Notes under the pieces: model-generated | Told to the model about the DNA's origin: nothing | Database searches by the model: none | Seen by the model: only the letters and a program-made list of their open reading frames with translations | Shown: piece by piece, positions 43,501 to 53,067 of the stretch | How positions within the stretch are numbered: position 1 is the stretch's first letter | How the letters are laid out: every line of letters starts with the position of its first letter | Position numbers and translations under genes: made by a program | Assembly: GCA_020633205.1 (NCBI GenBank) | Contig: JACKEB010000010.1 | Span: 1,302,001 to 1,366,000, forward strand | Direction of reading: 5' to 3' | Length of the DNA: 64,000 nucleotides | Source: Polyangiaceae bacterium | Lineage (GTDB): Bacteria; Myxococcota_A; Polyangia; Polyangiales; Polyangiaceae

Positions 43501-44443
43501 GGGCAAGTCGGTCACCACCTGGAGCGACGGCACCCACGGCACGACCCCCATCACGCCCTACGAGTTGTTCGCCAAGGCGATGCAGAACTTCGACACGGCC
43601 ATGGCGGGTAGCTCACGGCTCCCGGGCTGGCGCAGCGCGCGTTCGAACCTGGTGGACACCTTCCTGCAAGTCGACGGCAGCGGCGCTGGCGCCAAGTTCC
43701 ACAATCCCTCGACCCCCAAGGCCACGCCCATCCTGGTCGATGTGCTGCGGGAACAAATCAACGCCAACTGCCCGAAGCGCGAAACCTCCGGCACGCCCTG
43801 CGAGTGGGCCACCACCACGATGACCCAGAAGGCGGGGGAAACCTTCGAAGGCCCGAGCTTCAGCACCGTGATCGCGCTCTTGGACCTGCTGAACCAGGAT
43901 CCCGAGACCCGCGTCGCGGTGAGCAACCTGCTGCGCTACCTGCTGCAGAAGGCGAGCGACCACGACGCGCTGAACTCCACGCTGACCTCGCTGAACGATC
44001 TGATGCAGCTCTTGGGGGACGATCAGCACATGCCGCCGATCTACAACGCAGTCGCGCTCGCAGCGGCTCCGGAAGGCAACACGGCCGACGGCAAGCCCCG
44101 TCCAGGCGCGGCGGATCGCGTGATCAAGCTGACCCAGGCACTCACGCAGGAACCGGCGGACGGCACGGGTAACCCTTACGACCGCTATCGCATGCTGGAT
44201 CGCATCCTGCTGAATCTGGTGAGCCCCATCGACCCGAACAGCGACACGAGTCCGACACCCCTCGAGGTGTTCCTCGATACCGTCGCCGAGGTCAATCGCA
44301 TCGACTCGAGCAAAGGACAGGATGAACCGCTGACCGCAGAAGATTTCCAGGCGGTATTTGCTACGGTGCGCGACTTCATGCTGAGCAAGAATCGCGGCAT
44401 GGAGCAATTCTACGAAATCGTTCGCGGGCGCAACGGCAACTAG
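40532..44443 (+). CDS. Very large lipoprotein, unknown function
   Basis: 1303 residues. After a basic N-terminus of about 35 residues comes a hydrophobic stretch with lipobox ALSVLAC (Cys46), then an almost all-helical mature part. At about 368-378 is a calcium-type loop DSDGDGLADVDSAG, as in thrombospondin type 3 repeats. The ATG at 40532 may be too early; a shorter signal could start later. No enzyme motif recognised. Such large orphan lipoproteins are common in myxobacteria. Followed 106 bases later by a FadL-type porin on the same strand, which may be a partner. Confidence 0.75.
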   Translation: MAIALRGGNGRHSRRDAGRKLQEQRPRRTLRRAVLGSACVALSVLACSSDFDTTRRAPPPSTLGDDMYSALCDRLGASVLTEDLEGASYRGICHIDASGKYADTVDTKPLGTLQGEAALTRQFAISKLEAMARRRSQLIDAFNATFPDDEISDPWSDKNESVRGHVALSRFMKGIVPLYESNPVEPQGMEDTLPSVTRSTGRLFSGLAGPPKDDEFTSGLDPAQAEALARAAQDSLAGLSGRQGYRPLRVTLGALRPALAYPELRSLAQTLTPHFEPNADMYDALQDVLGMTQGELTTSTPSALPEPLEVVDASTLQLNRPRTKLEVAAAMMLSQDPVFAGPGSEPRYLVQRDQRGVAIPSAAVMGSLIVDSDGDGLADVDSAGRFVGPNGLAQVDPPFVVPAFQRVQAPDFYGRALTSGGEEVYEYIDTSQTLTAALVRDLEPLLNPDASAPGGETVLNLLSGAYLLYGSPKEVPADWANGGSYPSFDSATSPLLDLIHAVGQVFAHPESDSWLLMAKQLMQNNEGDLARLIGAALRAREIGNQFPNVKLDIKSTFWDELMPVVVKVLQNEGLFRRVMATFKNPKVQNELMEALSKFNTYADRATYDPRDLNSPTLQNLSTGDTKEPVQVAVDYSKPDVVGNQSQWFQALQLIHDMNHVNSCNKQGAKVRVKMFNIDLSWPLIGSYDECELLRIHDMGLLYLDALIDHYGEPRTPEGIMEIEDGLLNGILNLSSNIVSIDQVFEDSSHITGMSLNPTPEAFNRLVFFGTDSDKFGPAFGGTMPDQDNFIPPNGNDARAIETNDFITGLIEPLSTSVCPTRFNSAHNIELADCALSNSNDLLRLRDHGAIFTWEKHNFYAGIAPVVQAFDDPEENGQLFLELIEVLYRHWPSAGHGDECSKTGTWEPGVANYNPKYCSESGLRYYEPILAQIFKTDLIPALGRMTEVLEGTTINDTRNGRQVDGVEMIRQIGLALLDPTYSQSVNMKDRKGKSVTTWSDGTHGTTPITPYELFAKAMQNFDTAMAGSSRLPGWRSARSNLVDTFLQVDGSGAGAKFHNPSTPKATPILVDVLREQINANCPKRETSGTPCEWATTTMTQKAGETFEGPSFSTVIALLDLLNQDPETRVAVSNLLRYLLQKASDHDALNSTLTSLNDLMQLLGDDQHMPPIYNAVALAAAPEGNTADGKPRPGAADRVIKLTQALTQEPADGTGNPYDRYRMLDRILLNLVSPIDPNSDTSPTPLEVFLDTVAEVNRIDSSKGQDEPLTAEDFQAVFATVRDFMLSKNRGMEQFYEIVRGRNGN

Positions 44444-44549
44444 CCGCGCGCCCGCGTCAGCTCGCGGGCGTCACCGACTCTGCCCTATCAAGCGCGCGAA
44501 CTCCGCTCCCCTCTCCTGTTTCTCCATTGCCTGAAGCGACACCAGCAGC

Positions 44550-46208
44550 ATGAACCACAAGATCCGTACGGCAATCCTCAGCGCAGTCACGCTTAGCGCC
44601 GGGCTCTGCCTCCTGCCAAGCACCGCCCGAGCTGCGGGCCTCTACTTCTCGGACCGCGGGGTGCGCGGGCTCGGTCGCGGCGGTGCTTTGGTCGCCGGCT
44701 CAGACGACGCCGGGTCCATCTACTATAACCCCGCCGGCCTGGCGTTCACCGGCCATCAGTTCTTGTTTGATGCGTCCTGGCTCAACTACAGCGGCACCTA
44801 TCAGCGCCAAGCCCGCGTCGAGCAAACGGATCCCAACACCGGAGAGCCCACCGGGCAATCGTTCACACGAACCTTCGCCAAGGTCGAAGGTACGAGCCCG
44901 GTGCTCCCCATCCCAACCCTGGTGTACGCGAATCCGCTCGGAACCAAGGATTTCAACTTCGCCCTCGGGCTTTGGGCGCCCTACGCGGCGATCACGAGCT
45001 ATCCGGAGACCGTCGGAGGCAGCCCGGCGCCTCAACGGTACTCTCTGATCTCCCTGGATGGCTCAGCACTCGCCGTCGTTGGAGCCTACGCGTCCTGGCG
45101 CCCGGTGGACGAGCTAGCCCTCGGAGCTGGCATCGAGATGTTGACGGGCTTCTTCGAGACCAGCGTTGCGTTCAGCGCCTGCGTCCCCGATCGCTTCATC
45201 TGCGCGCCAGAACAGCCGGATTACGACGCGGTCAGCAAGCTCAAGGTGGGGACGATCTTTGCGCCGAGCGGTGTCCTGGGCGCCACCGTGGTGCCTCACG
45301 ACGACGTGCGCCTGGGCATCGCCTACCACCTGCCCTTCTCCATCAACTCCGGCGCAACCGTCGACGTCCGCCTGCCAAGCGCGCCCGTCTTCGAAAACGC
45401 CAGCCAGGCCGGCAACGACGCAAACGTAAAGTTCACGTTGCCCGGCGTCCTGCGCACCGGAGTCGAGTATCGGGGGATCCCCGATACGCGGATCGAGCTC
45501 GCCTATGTCTGGGAGAACTGGGCGGTGCACGACAAGATCACCATCGAGCCACAGAACATCTCGTTGAAGGGCGTGGAGGCCTTCCCCGACGAATACAAGG
45601 TGAGCGACATCACCCTCGAGCGTAACTTCCAGAACACCTGGAGCTTGCGCTTTGGCGGCGAGCACACACTGGATATCGGCGACTACCCTTTCGATATCCG
45701 CGCGGGAATTAGCTACGAAAAGAGCGCCATCCCGAATCCCTACCTCAGCGCCACCACGGTAGACGTAGACAAGATCACTGTTGGCCTGGGCGGCGGTCTA
45801 CACATCGGCAAGTGGCGCTTCGACGGCGTGATCGCCCGCGTTTTTGGCTCCCCCGTGAACGTCAGCGTGGACGAGGCGCGCATCGCCCAGGTGTTGCCCC
45901 TGAGAGCGAATCCTCCGGACCGCAAGAACTACATCAACGCGGGCCGCTACGAAGCAAGCGCGTTGGTGCTGGGGATCGGGCTCACCTATCAGTTCGACTC
46001 CACCAAAGAAGCGCCCAGCGAACCTCCCGAGGGTAGCGGCACGTTCCGGCTCAAGCCAAAGCCAGGCATTCAGCCCGACGCAGAGCCCGAGCCGAAGGCG
46101 AAGCGTGGGGATGGCGTGGAAGAGCTCGACGAGGAAGACGAAGAGATCCACCTCGACGACCAGGGCAACCCGATCGAGGAGCCGAGCAAGGGCAAAGGCA
46201 AGCGCTAG
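44550..46208 (+). CDS. FadL/OmpP1-family outer-membrane transporter
   Basis: 552 residues. Signal peptide (cleavage after TARA), then the family N-terminal hatch AGLYFSDRGVRGLGRGGA and SDDAGSIYYNPAGLAFTG, and beta strands through residue 470, ending GIGLTYQFDS. FadL proteins take up hydrophobic compounds such as long-chain fatty acids. After the barrel is an extra acidic/Lys-rich tail of about 80 residues (EELDEEDEEIHLDDQGN), likely periplasmic. Same strand as the giant lipoprotein upstream. Confidence 0.9.
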   Translation: MNHKIRTAILSAVTLSAGLCLLPSTARAAGLYFSDRGVRGLGRGGALVAGSDDAGSIYYNPAGLAFTGHQFLFDASWLNYSGTYQRQARVEQTDPNTGEPTGQSFTRTFAKVEGTSPVLPIPTLVYANPLGTKDFNFALGLWAPYAAITSYPETVGGSPAPQRYSLISLDGSALAVVGAYASWRPVDELALGAGIEMLTGFFETSVAFSACVPDRFICAPEQPDYDAVSKLKVGTIFAPSGVLGATVVPHDDVRLGIAYHLPFSINSGATVDVRLPSAPVFENASQAGNDANVKFTLPGVLRTGVEYRGIPDTRIELAYVWENWAVHDKITIEPQNISLKGVEAFPDEYKVSDITLERNFQNTWSLRFGGEHTLDIGDYPFDIRAGISYEKSAIPNPYLSATTVDVDKITVGLGGGLHIGKWRFDGVIARVFGSPVNVSVDEARIAQVLPLRANPPDRKNYINAGRYEASALVLGIGLTYQFDSTKEAPSEPPEGSGTFRLKPKPGIQPDAEPEPKAKRGDGVEELDEEDEEIHLDDQGNPIEEPSKGKGKR

Positions 46209-46265
46209 GCTGCGCTGCGCTGCTGTCCCGCCGCACCGCCGGGGCCGGCGCGAGGCACAGCCGCG

Positions 46266-48551
46266 CTACTTACCCGCGTCCGTTGTGGCCTTGGCGCCCC
46301 CCGGCAAGCTATCGGGCTCAGGCGGCTTCACGGCGGGCAACGGCTCGCGCTTGGCGTCACCCTCTTCCTTGTCGTCAGTCACCTTGTCTACGGCCTTCGC
46401 GTAGACAATGAGCGTATCGCCGACCTGCAACTGCTTGTTCCGGGAGATACGGTTGATGCGCTCCATCATGCCAACGCTCATTCCGTAGCGTTTTGCAATT
46501 TTCCACAGGGAATCCCCGGCGCGCACCGTGACTCGGATCCGCTTGCGACCATTCTTGGCTTCGAAGTGCTCGAAGAACTCCTCGCTGCCCGCAACGAGGA
46601 CCTTCGGGTCGTCCACCAGACGCACGCGCCCAAGGTCGAACGCAGGCTTCACGAACAGCTGCAGCACCATGCCGCTCAACAACCGCGCGCTGGTGTCGAG
46701 GCCGTTCCAGGCGATGATCTCGGCGCGAGTGACCTCGAAGTGGGAAGCCACGGTTTCGACGCTATCCGACGACAGCGTGCGGTAAAACACCCGCTTCCGG
46801 CTCTTGTAGTTGAACGGCCGCGGGGGCACGACGGCGGTGTCGGGATCGCCCTTCGGCTTGGGGGGAGCAGCGCCTTTCTGCACCAGCAGCACCGTCCCAG
46901 CCTCGAGGCGCTCATTGCGTCCGATCGCGTTGGTCTTGCGCAGTGAGTACTCGCTGCCGGGGCGCTCCGCGGCGATGGCCTCGACGGTGTCCCCGAAGCG
47001 GACGACGTACGGTTCGAGCTTCGAGTCAATCTTGGCGACCTTCGCCAGACCCTGACGTGCTCGCACACCTTCTCCGCGCGGAACATGAACCTTCCAGCTG
47101 GAAGGCGCCTTCTCTCCACCGGGGGGTGGCACGCGGCCCGCAAGGTAGTGGGGGTTCAGCTCCTCCACTCGTTGCTTCGTGACCCCAGCGGCGGCGGCGA
47201 CCTGGTCCAGACTCACACCCGCAGGCACGCTCACTGTGTCAAAGCTCTCCGCCGGGTCTGGCTTCACGTCTTCCAAACCAAAGACGCGCTTGTTGTTCAT
47301 CACGATGGCGATGGCCGCGATCTTCGGGACGTAGAGCGTCGTCTCCCAGGGGATCCCGGCTTCGTAGCGTGAGAGCTCCCAGTAGTCGTTGGTATTGTAT
47401 TTGCGAATCGCACGCGAGAGGCCGCCGTGCCCCATGTTGTAGGCAGCCATCGCGAGCTCCCAGTTGCCGAAGCGCGTGTGGAGATCTGACAGGTACTTGA
47501 TGGCCGCGTCGGTGGCGCGCTGGGGGTCGAGACGCTCGTCGACCCAGCGATCGACAGTCAGGCCGTAGATCCGCCCGGAATCAGGAATGAACTGCCACAA
47601 GCCTGCGGCGCCCGCGCTGGAGTAGATGGTCGGGTTATGTCCGCTCTCGATCAAGGACAGCCACACCAAGTCAGTGGGCAACCCAGCCTTTGAGAGCTCA
47701 GCTTGAATCGCCGGCGCAAAGCGCCCGCTCTTCTTCGCCCACACGCGAGCGATGGCCTGACCTCGGGGGTTCGTCTTGTAGAACTCGAGGTACTTCACGA
47801 CACGAGGGTCGAGGCGCACATCAAAATTCGGCATGCTGAGCTGTCGCAGCCAAGCTGCGCGCTTGGCGCCGTCATCCTTCTTCGGAGTCGCGAGCCCAGC
47901 TTGAGGAGGGAGCCCTGAGCCGCCGGTTCGCGGCGCGGTCTTTTGCGGCAAGCCCCAGGTCCAACCTGGCGTCGCGCCGACCAGCGGGCGCGGGAACAAG
48001 ACGCGATCCGCGTCGACCAGCGCGCGGATCTCGTCGTCATCGATCTCCGCCTCTTGGTCGGCGACCGATCCTTCGGCGATCGCCCGGCGCACTGCGGGGT
48101 TCGCTTCGGAGCGCGGTGCGTCTTCGGGTAGCTTCGGGTTCGGCTTCCGCGGTGCTGGGCCGCGTTGGTGAGTCTTCGCGGCGCGGTCGGCCTCTGGCTT
48201 CGGCGCTTCCTTCGCCGCGGTCTTGGGGTCCTTTGCGTCGGGCTTTGCTTCAGGCTTTGCTGCGGGTTCGATGCGGCGCTGCCCAGCTCCCGCACCTGGG
48301 CCGGGCTCCTTGGCGTCTGGCTTGGCCTCGGCCTTGGAGTCGCTCTTGGCCTCCGACTTCTTGTCGGTGTCGCTCTTGGCTGGAGCTTCCGGTTGCTTGT
48401 CGTCAGCGGCCCACGCCTCACTCGCGAGCAAGCCGCACAGGAGACCGACCAAAGCCGTGAGGCTTCGCCGACGTAGTCGCGATCGGATCCCCGAGTCAGC
48501 GACTCCGGACGCGGAGATTTCGGACGCAGTGGTGGCGTGAACAGCGCGCAT
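46266..48551 (-). CDS. MltD-like lytic transglycosylase with LysM repeats
   Basis: Cleaves peptidoglycan glycan strands in the periplasm. 761 residues: signal region about 25-48 (LTALVGLLCGLLASEAWA), a Lys/Glu/Ala/Pro-rich spacer to about 145, then a goose-type lysozyme (SLT) domain at about 245-410 with the catalytic Glu in WLSLIESGHNPTIYSSAGA and AMAAYNMGHGGL, followed by several LysM units (VSVPAGVSLDQVAAAAGVTK, YVVRFGDTVEAIAAERPGSE, VTVRAGDSLWKIAKRYGMSV). MltD with two or more LysM is the closest match. The long spacer and length (MltD about 450) are unusual. Confidence 0.9.
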   Translation of the reverse strand: MRAVHATTASEISASGVADSGIRSRLRRRSLTALVGLLCGLLASEAWAADDKQPEAPAKSDTDKKSEAKSDSKAEAKPDAKEPGPGAGAGQRRIEPAAKPEAKPDAKDPKTAAKEAPKPEADRAAKTHQRGPAPRKPNPKLPEDAPRSEANPAVRRAIAEGSVADQEAEIDDDEIRALVDADRVLFPRPLVGATPGWTWGLPQKTAPRTGGSGLPPQAGLATPKKDDGAKRAAWLRQLSMPNFDVRLDPRVVKYLEFYKTNPRGQAIARVWAKKSGRFAPAIQAELSKAGLPTDLVWLSLIESGHNPTIYSSAGAAGLWQFIPDSGRIYGLTVDRWVDERLDPQRATDAAIKYLSDLHTRFGNWELAMAAYNMGHGGLSRAIRKYNTNDYWELSRYEAGIPWETTLYVPKIAAIAIVMNNKRVFGLEDVKPDPAESFDTVSVPAGVSLDQVAAAAGVTKQRVEELNPHYLAGRVPPPGGEKAPSSWKVHVPRGEGVRARQGLAKVAKIDSKLEPYVVRFGDTVEAIAAERPGSEYSLRKTNAIGRNERLEAGTVLLVQKGAAPPKPKGDPDTAVVPPRPFNYKSRKRVFYRTLSSDSVETVASHFEVTRAEIIAWNGLDTSARLLSGMVLQLFVKPAFDLGRVRLVDDPKVLVAGSEEFFEHFEAKNGRKRIRVTVRAGDSLWKIAKRYGMSVGMMERINRISRNKQLQVGDTLIVYAKAVDKVTDDKEEGDAKREPLPAVKPPEPDSLPGGAKATTDAGK

Positions 48552-48812
48552 CGCGACCAGTCGTAACGGCCTCCGACGAATGGGTCAAACGAGCGCCGCG
48601 GAACTCCAACTTCTTGATCCACGCGGCGGATTTCTGGCAGGGGCCGCAATGCGTTCAGTAGAGGCCGCGGCACCTCGTGCGGGCACTCGGGCTGCACCTG
48701 GCGCGCCTCCCCCCCAAACCCGCGTGAAGCGTCCCAGCAGAACCCACGTAGGACGCCGAAGTTGACGGATCGGGTTGGGTAGCCGCAGCGCTTGGGGCAT
48801 GCTCCCGCCGCC

Positions 48813-50204
48813 ATGACCGTACGCATCGAAAAAGACACGATGGGCGACGTCGAGGTGCCCGCAGACAAGCTCTGGGGCGCGCAGACGCAACGCAGTTTGA
48901 CCAACTTCAAGATCTCCGGCGAGCGCATGCCGATGGAGCTCGTGCGAGCGTTGGCTCAGGTAAAGAAGGCCGCCGCGCTGGTGAACCAAGACCTGGGCAC
49001 CGTGGACGCGAAGCTCGCGGGCGCCATCGTCAGCGCTGCTGAAGAAGTCATCGCCGGCAAGCACGACGGGGAGTTTCCCCTCGTGGTGTGGCAGACCGGC
49101 AGCGGCACGCAGTCGAACATGAACATGAACGAGGTGCTGGCGAACCGCGGTAGCGAGATCCTCGGCGGGCAACGTGGGATGGAGCGCCTGATCCACCCGA
49201 ACGACCACGTGAACCGCGGGCAGTCTTCGAATGACGTGTTCCCCTCCGCAATGGCGGTCGCAGCGACCGAAGCCGTGCGAAACCACGTGCTGCCGTCGCT
49301 CAAGCGCCTACGTGATTGCCTCGCGGAAAAGTCTGCGGCGTTCACCGACGTCGTGAAGATCGGACGCACGCATCTCCAGGACGCAACCCCTCTCACCTTG
49401 GGTCAGGAGATCAGCGGCTGGGTGGCGCAGCTCGACCACGGCATCAAGCACCTGGAGAGCAGCGTGCCCCACCTATGCGAGCTGGCGCTTGGTGGCACCG
49501 CGGTTGGCACCGGCTTGAACGCCCACCCGGAGTACGCGACGCGCGTGGCCGCAAAGCTCAGCGAGTTGACAGGACACCCCATCGTCACCGCGCCGAACAA
49601 GTTCGAGTCGCTGGCAGCGAACGACGCCCTGGTGTTCTCCCATGGCGCGCTGAAGACCCTCGCTGCGAGCCTGACCAAGATCGCCAACGACGTGCGCTGG
49701 TTGGCTTCCGGCCCGCGCTCAGGCATCGGTGAGATCTTGATCCCCGAGAACGAGCCGGGCAGCTCCATCATGCCAGGCAAGGTGAACCCCACTCAGTGTG
49801 AGGCGATGACCATGCTGTGCGCGCAGATCATGGGCAACGACGTCGCGATCAACATCGGTGGCCAGAGCGGCAACTTCGAGCTCAACGTGTTCAAGCCGGT
49901 GATCGCTCACAACTTCCTGATGAGCTGCCGCTTGATCGCCGATGGCTGCGACAGCTTCCGTGAAAACTGCGCCGTGGGCATCGAACCAAACCGTGAACGC
50001 ATCAAGGAGCACGTGGGCAACTCGCTGATGCTGGTCACGGCGCTAAACCCTCACATCGGCTACGACAAGGCGGCGAAGATCGCGAAGACGGCCCACAAAG
50101 AGGGCAGCACCCTCAAGGCGGCTGCGGTCAAGCTGGGCTTCCTCACGGAAGAAGACTTCGACAAGTGGGTGCGCCCGGAAGACATGGTCGGCCCCAAGGG
50201 CTGA
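48813..50204 (+). CDS. fumC: Fumarate hydratase, class II
   Basis: Interconverts fumarate and malate in the TCA cycle. 463 residues from ATG 48813 (an in-frame ATG at 48792 adds seven). Conserved parts: [11 protein letters not shown] near the start, [38 protein letters not shown] and the signature [13 protein letters not shown]. Normal class II length. Terminated by a strong hairpin at 50222-50256. Aspartase is the nearest relative, but the sequence pattern is that of fumarase. Confidence 0.96.
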   Translation: MTVRIEKDTMGDVEVPADKLWGAQTQRSLTNFKISGERMPMELVRALAQVKKAAALVNQDLGTVDAKLAGAIVSAAEEVIAGKHDGEFPLVVWQTGSGTQSNMNMNEVLANRGSEILGGQRGMERLIHPNDHVNRGQSSNDVFPSAMAVAATEAVRNHVLPSLKRLRDCLAEKSAAFTDVVKIGRTHLQDATPLTLGQEISGWVAQLDHGIKHLESSVPHLCELALGGTAVGTGLNAHPEYATRVAAKLSELTGHPIVTAPNKFESLAANDALVFSHGALKTLAASLTKIANDVRWLASGPRSGIGEILIPENEPGSSIMPGKVNPTQCEAMTMLCAQIMGNDVAINIGGQSGNFELNVFKPVIAHNFLMSCRLIADGCDSFRENCAVGIEPNRERIKEHVGNSLMLVTALNPHIGYDKAAKIAKTAHKEGSTLKAAAVKLGFLTEEDFDKWVRPEDMVGPKG

Positions 50205-50221
50205 GCCCTCTGAGCATCTTA

Positions 50222-50256
50222 GAAACGCCCGGTTCCTTGAGGAAACCGGGCGTTTC
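50222..50256. terminator. Terminator between convergent fumC and degP
   Basis: GAAACGCCCGGTT (50222-50234) pairs with AACCGGGCGTTTC (50244-50256), 13 bp perfect. It stands 17 bases after fumC and 14 before the end of the opposite gene, so it can serve both. Confidence 0.85.
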
Positions 50257-50270
50257 CTGCTTTGTTGGGG

Positions 50271-51836
50271 CTACTTCTTGCCGACCTCGAGCAGCATGTA
50301 CATCGCGCGGCCGCCTCGATAGACGAGGAGCAGCGCCTTGGTCCCTGGCTTGTGCTTGCCGAGCGCCTGCTCGAAATCGCTGACTGACTTGACCGCCCGC
50401 TTGTCGACGCTGGTCACGATGTCCCCGCGCTGGATCCCGGAGAGCTCCGCGGTGCTCCCGCTCTCCACGGACTTGACGATCACGCCACCGGGCACACTGT
50501 CCGGCAAGTGCAGGCGGCTCTTCAGCTCCGGAGTCAGCTCGTCCACCTTCACCCCGCCCCAGGACGAGGATGGTGCCGCTCGCGGTGACTTCGCGCGGCC
50601 CCCCTTGGCCTTCGCCTCTCCGAGCTTCACCTCCACGCTCAGCTGTTGCTTGCCGCGGAGCACACCAAGTTTCACGCTGTTGCCGGAACCGGCTGCGGCG
50701 ATGGCGTTGCGGAGCTCACCCGTGGACTCCACCTCGGTGCCGTTCACGCTCAGGATGACATCGCCTTGCTGCAAGCCAGCTTTCGCGCCTGGCCCGCTCT
50801 TTTCCATATCGGAAACCACGACGCCGTGGGTCGCGGACACGCCGAGCGCCTGCCCAAGCTCCGCATCGAGATCCTGAATGACGACGCCAAGCCAACCGCG
50901 CCGCACCTCGCCAAACTCGATCAAGCTGTGCATGATCTTCGACGCCATCGCGCTTGGGATCGCGAAGCCGATGCCGACGTTGCCTCCGCCACGCGCGAGG
51001 ATGGCGGTGTTGATGCCCACCAGGTTGCCCTCCATATCGATCAACGCGCCACCAGAGTTGCCCGGGTTGATGGCCGCGTCGGTCTGAATGAAGTCCTCGT
51101 AGTCTACAATGCCCATGTTGGAGCGCCCCTTGGCCGAGACGATACCCATGGTCACCGTCTGGCCGACTCCGAACGGGTTCCCCACGGCAAGAACGATGTC
51201 TCCCAAGCGCAGGCGTGCGGAGTTACCAAAGCTGAGCGGCACGAGGCTCTGCGTATTTCCTTCGAGCTTGAGCACGGCAAGGTCGCTCTGTGGATCACTT
51301 CCGAGCACCCGCGCCTTGAGCCGCTCTCCGGACGCCGTGCGCACCAGGATGCGGTCCGCGTCGGCGATCACGTGGTGGTTCGTGAGCACCAGCTTTTCCC
51401 CCGGCGCGCCGGGGTCCGTCACGATCACGCCTGAACCGAGCCCGTACTCGTTGCGTCGCCGCGGCGGCTCACCCTCCGGAAAGAACCGCTTGAAGAACGG
51501 CTCGCCAAACGGCGTCCCTTCGAAGTCCACCTTGCGTCCGATCTTCGTCGCGCTGATGTTCACCACGCTCGGCGTGACGTGCTCCGCGACATCCGCGATG
51601 CTCGACGGCGAACCCACGCGCGAGAGCGCGGGGTGGGGCAACACGGTGAGCGGCGCAGGTTGGCTGGTTGGCGCTGGTTGTTGTTGGGGGGGAGGTGCAT
51701 CAGGTGCCTTTGCGACTGGCGCTCCCCCAGCGCAGCCCGCAAGCAACGCACTCAACAGCACCAGCGCAGGTGCGCTGCCGTGGAGCCGTGACGAAGGCCT
51801 CACAGTGCCCACCTGACGCAATCCGTAACCTGGCAT
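50271..51836 (-). CDS. degP: DegP/HtrA-family lipoprotein protease
   Basis: 521 residues, periplasmic serine protease/chaperone for misfolded envelope proteins. Lipobox ALLAGC near residue 35 suggests outer-membrane anchoring, unusual for DegP. Catalytic triad: His in LTNHHVI, Asp in QSDLAVLKL, Ser in NPGNSGGALID. Two PDZ domains follow (about 310-400 and 430-521). A Pro/Gln-rich linker follows the lipid Cys. degQ/mucD are also possible names; the family is firm. Confidence 0.93.
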   Translation of the reverse strand: MPGYGLRQVGTVRPSSRLHGSAPALVLLSALLAGCAGGAPVAKAPDAPPPQQQPAPTSQPAPLTVLPHPALSRVGSPSSIADVAEHVTPSVVNISATKIGRKVDFEGTPFGEPFFKRFFPEGEPPRRRNEYGLGSGVIVTDPGAPGEKLVLTNHHVIADADRILVRTASGERLKARVLGSDPQSDLAVLKLEGNTQSLVPLSFGNSARLRLGDIVLAVGNPFGVGQTVTMGIVSAKGRSNMGIVDYEDFIQTDAAINPGNSGGALIDMEGNLVGINTAILARGGGNVGIGFAIPSAMASKIMHSLIEFGEVRRGWLGVVIQDLDAELGQALGVSATHGVVVSDMEKSGPGAKAGLQQGDVILSVNGTEVESTGELRNAIAAAGSGNSVKLGVLRGKQQLSVEVKLGEAKAKGGRAKSPRAAPSSSWGGVKVDELTPELKSRLHLPDSVPGGVIVKSVESGSTAELSGIQRGDIVTSVDKRAVKSVSDFEQALGKHKPGTKALLLVYRGGRAMYMLLEVGKK

Positions 51837-51879
51837 GATCCCTCCGTCTCTGGATCGTCTGACGCAGTAGCTCAGCGAT

Positions 51880-51910
51880 CATTGGGGCGGATCGAAACAC
51901 CACCCCAATG
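51880..51910 (-). promoter_or_regulatory. Inverted repeat upstream of degP
   Basis: CATTGGGG (51880-51887) and CCCCAATG (51903-51910) flank a 15-base centre, 44-74 bases before the degP ATG. Could be an operator or hairpin in the degP promoter region. The rest of the 169-base gap to cheB shows nothing. Confidence 0.4.
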
Positions 51911-52005
51911 ACTCTACGCGCGAGGCAGAGGCTTGGTTTTCCTCCGCACTAGCGGTGGGAGAAGGAACGCCCGAAACCGCTGATTTATTCGACTGAGAGC
52001 AACGC

Positions 52006-53067
52006 TCAGCCACCGAGCTCGGCGAGCCAATCGGCGATGGCGGGCAGCGGCATCACCTCGTTCACGACGCCGGCTCGCACCGCGGATCCAGGCATTCCGT
52101 AGACGACCGCGGTCTCCTCGCTCTCAGCGATCACGCGACCGCCAGCGGCGCGGATCGCCTTTGCGCCTTCCACACCGTCATCGCCCATGCCCGTGAGGAT
52201 GACTCCCACGCAGCGTGAACCCGCGACCTTCGCCGCGGAAGCGAGCAACCGATCCGCGCTGGGAACGTAGCGGTCGGTGCTGTCTGGAAAGCGCACCCGT
52301 AGACGCACGGAGCTCATCACGCCTTCGCTCTCCACTTGCATCACCTTGCGACCAGGACACACGAACGCCGTCTGCTCGCTGACGACGTCCAGGTCCGTGG
52401 CTTCCGTGACCTGCAAGTGGCAGCGGCGATTCAGCCTCTCAGCGAAGGTACGGGTGAACTTCTCCGGCATGTGTTGAGCCACCAGCACCGAGATGCTGCG
52501 CTTCGGCGGCAAGCGACCGAAGATTTCCATCAGTGCCGTGGGGCCGCCGGTTGACGACGCGATGGCGACCAGGTGGCGAGGTGGGATCTTCGGCGCTTCA
52601 GTGCGTTTGACGTCGATGCGGTGACTGGAGACAGTCTCCAGCATGCGGCGAGCAGCGAATGCCTCGGGACGCAGCGCGCGCACCATCAGCACCTTCTGCA
52701 ACAGCAGATCGCGCACTCCCAACATCTCCACGTCCACGTGGCGGTCAGGCTTGGGAATGAAGTCGAGCGCGCCGAGCTCCAAGGCGCGGAATACATTTTC
52801 CTTCTGGGAATAGCTCGAGACGACGATCACCGGCGTCGGCATCTTGCTCATCAAGATGCGCAAGAACGTGAAGCCATCCATCTTGGGCATCTCGAGGTCC
52901 AAGGTGATGACGTTCGGCTTGAGCGCGCCCACGAGCCGTAGCGCTTCCTCTCCATCAGCCGCGGTCCCAACGACCTTCACCTCGGGTGTCCCCGCCAGCG
53001 CCTGGGCGATGCTTCGGCGATTGAACGCCGAGTCGTCCACAATCAAGACCTTGATCGGCTCCGCCAT
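52006..53067 (-). CDS. cheB: Chemotaxis methylesterase CheB
   Basis: 353 residues. REC domain with VLIVDDSAFNRRSIAQALAG and phospho-Asp in VITLDLEMPKMDGFTFL, linker, then CheB methylesterase: catalytic Ser in VAIASSTGGPTALME, His in VAQHMPEKFT and Asp in LTGMGDDGVEGAKAI. It removes methyl groups from chemoreceptors. Its ATG overlaps the cheR stop by one base. Last gene of the operon. Confidence 0.95.
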   Translation of the reverse strand: MAEPIKVLIVDDSAFNRRSIAQALAGTPEVKVVGTAADGEEALRLVGALKPNVITLDLEMPKMDGFTFLRILMSKMPTPVIVVSSYSQKENVFRALELGALDFIPKPDRHVDVEMLGVRDLLLQKVLMVRALRPEAFAARRMLETVSSHRIDVKRTEAPKIPPRHLVAIASSTGGPTALMEIFGRLPPKRSISVLVAQHMPEKFTRTFAERLNRRCHLQVTEATDLDVVSEQTAFVCPGRKVMQVESEGVMSSVRLRVRFPDSTDRYVPSADRLLASAAKVAGSRCVGVILTGMGDDGVEGAKAIRAAGGRVIAESEETAVVYGMPGSAVRAGVVNEVMPLPAIADWLAELGG

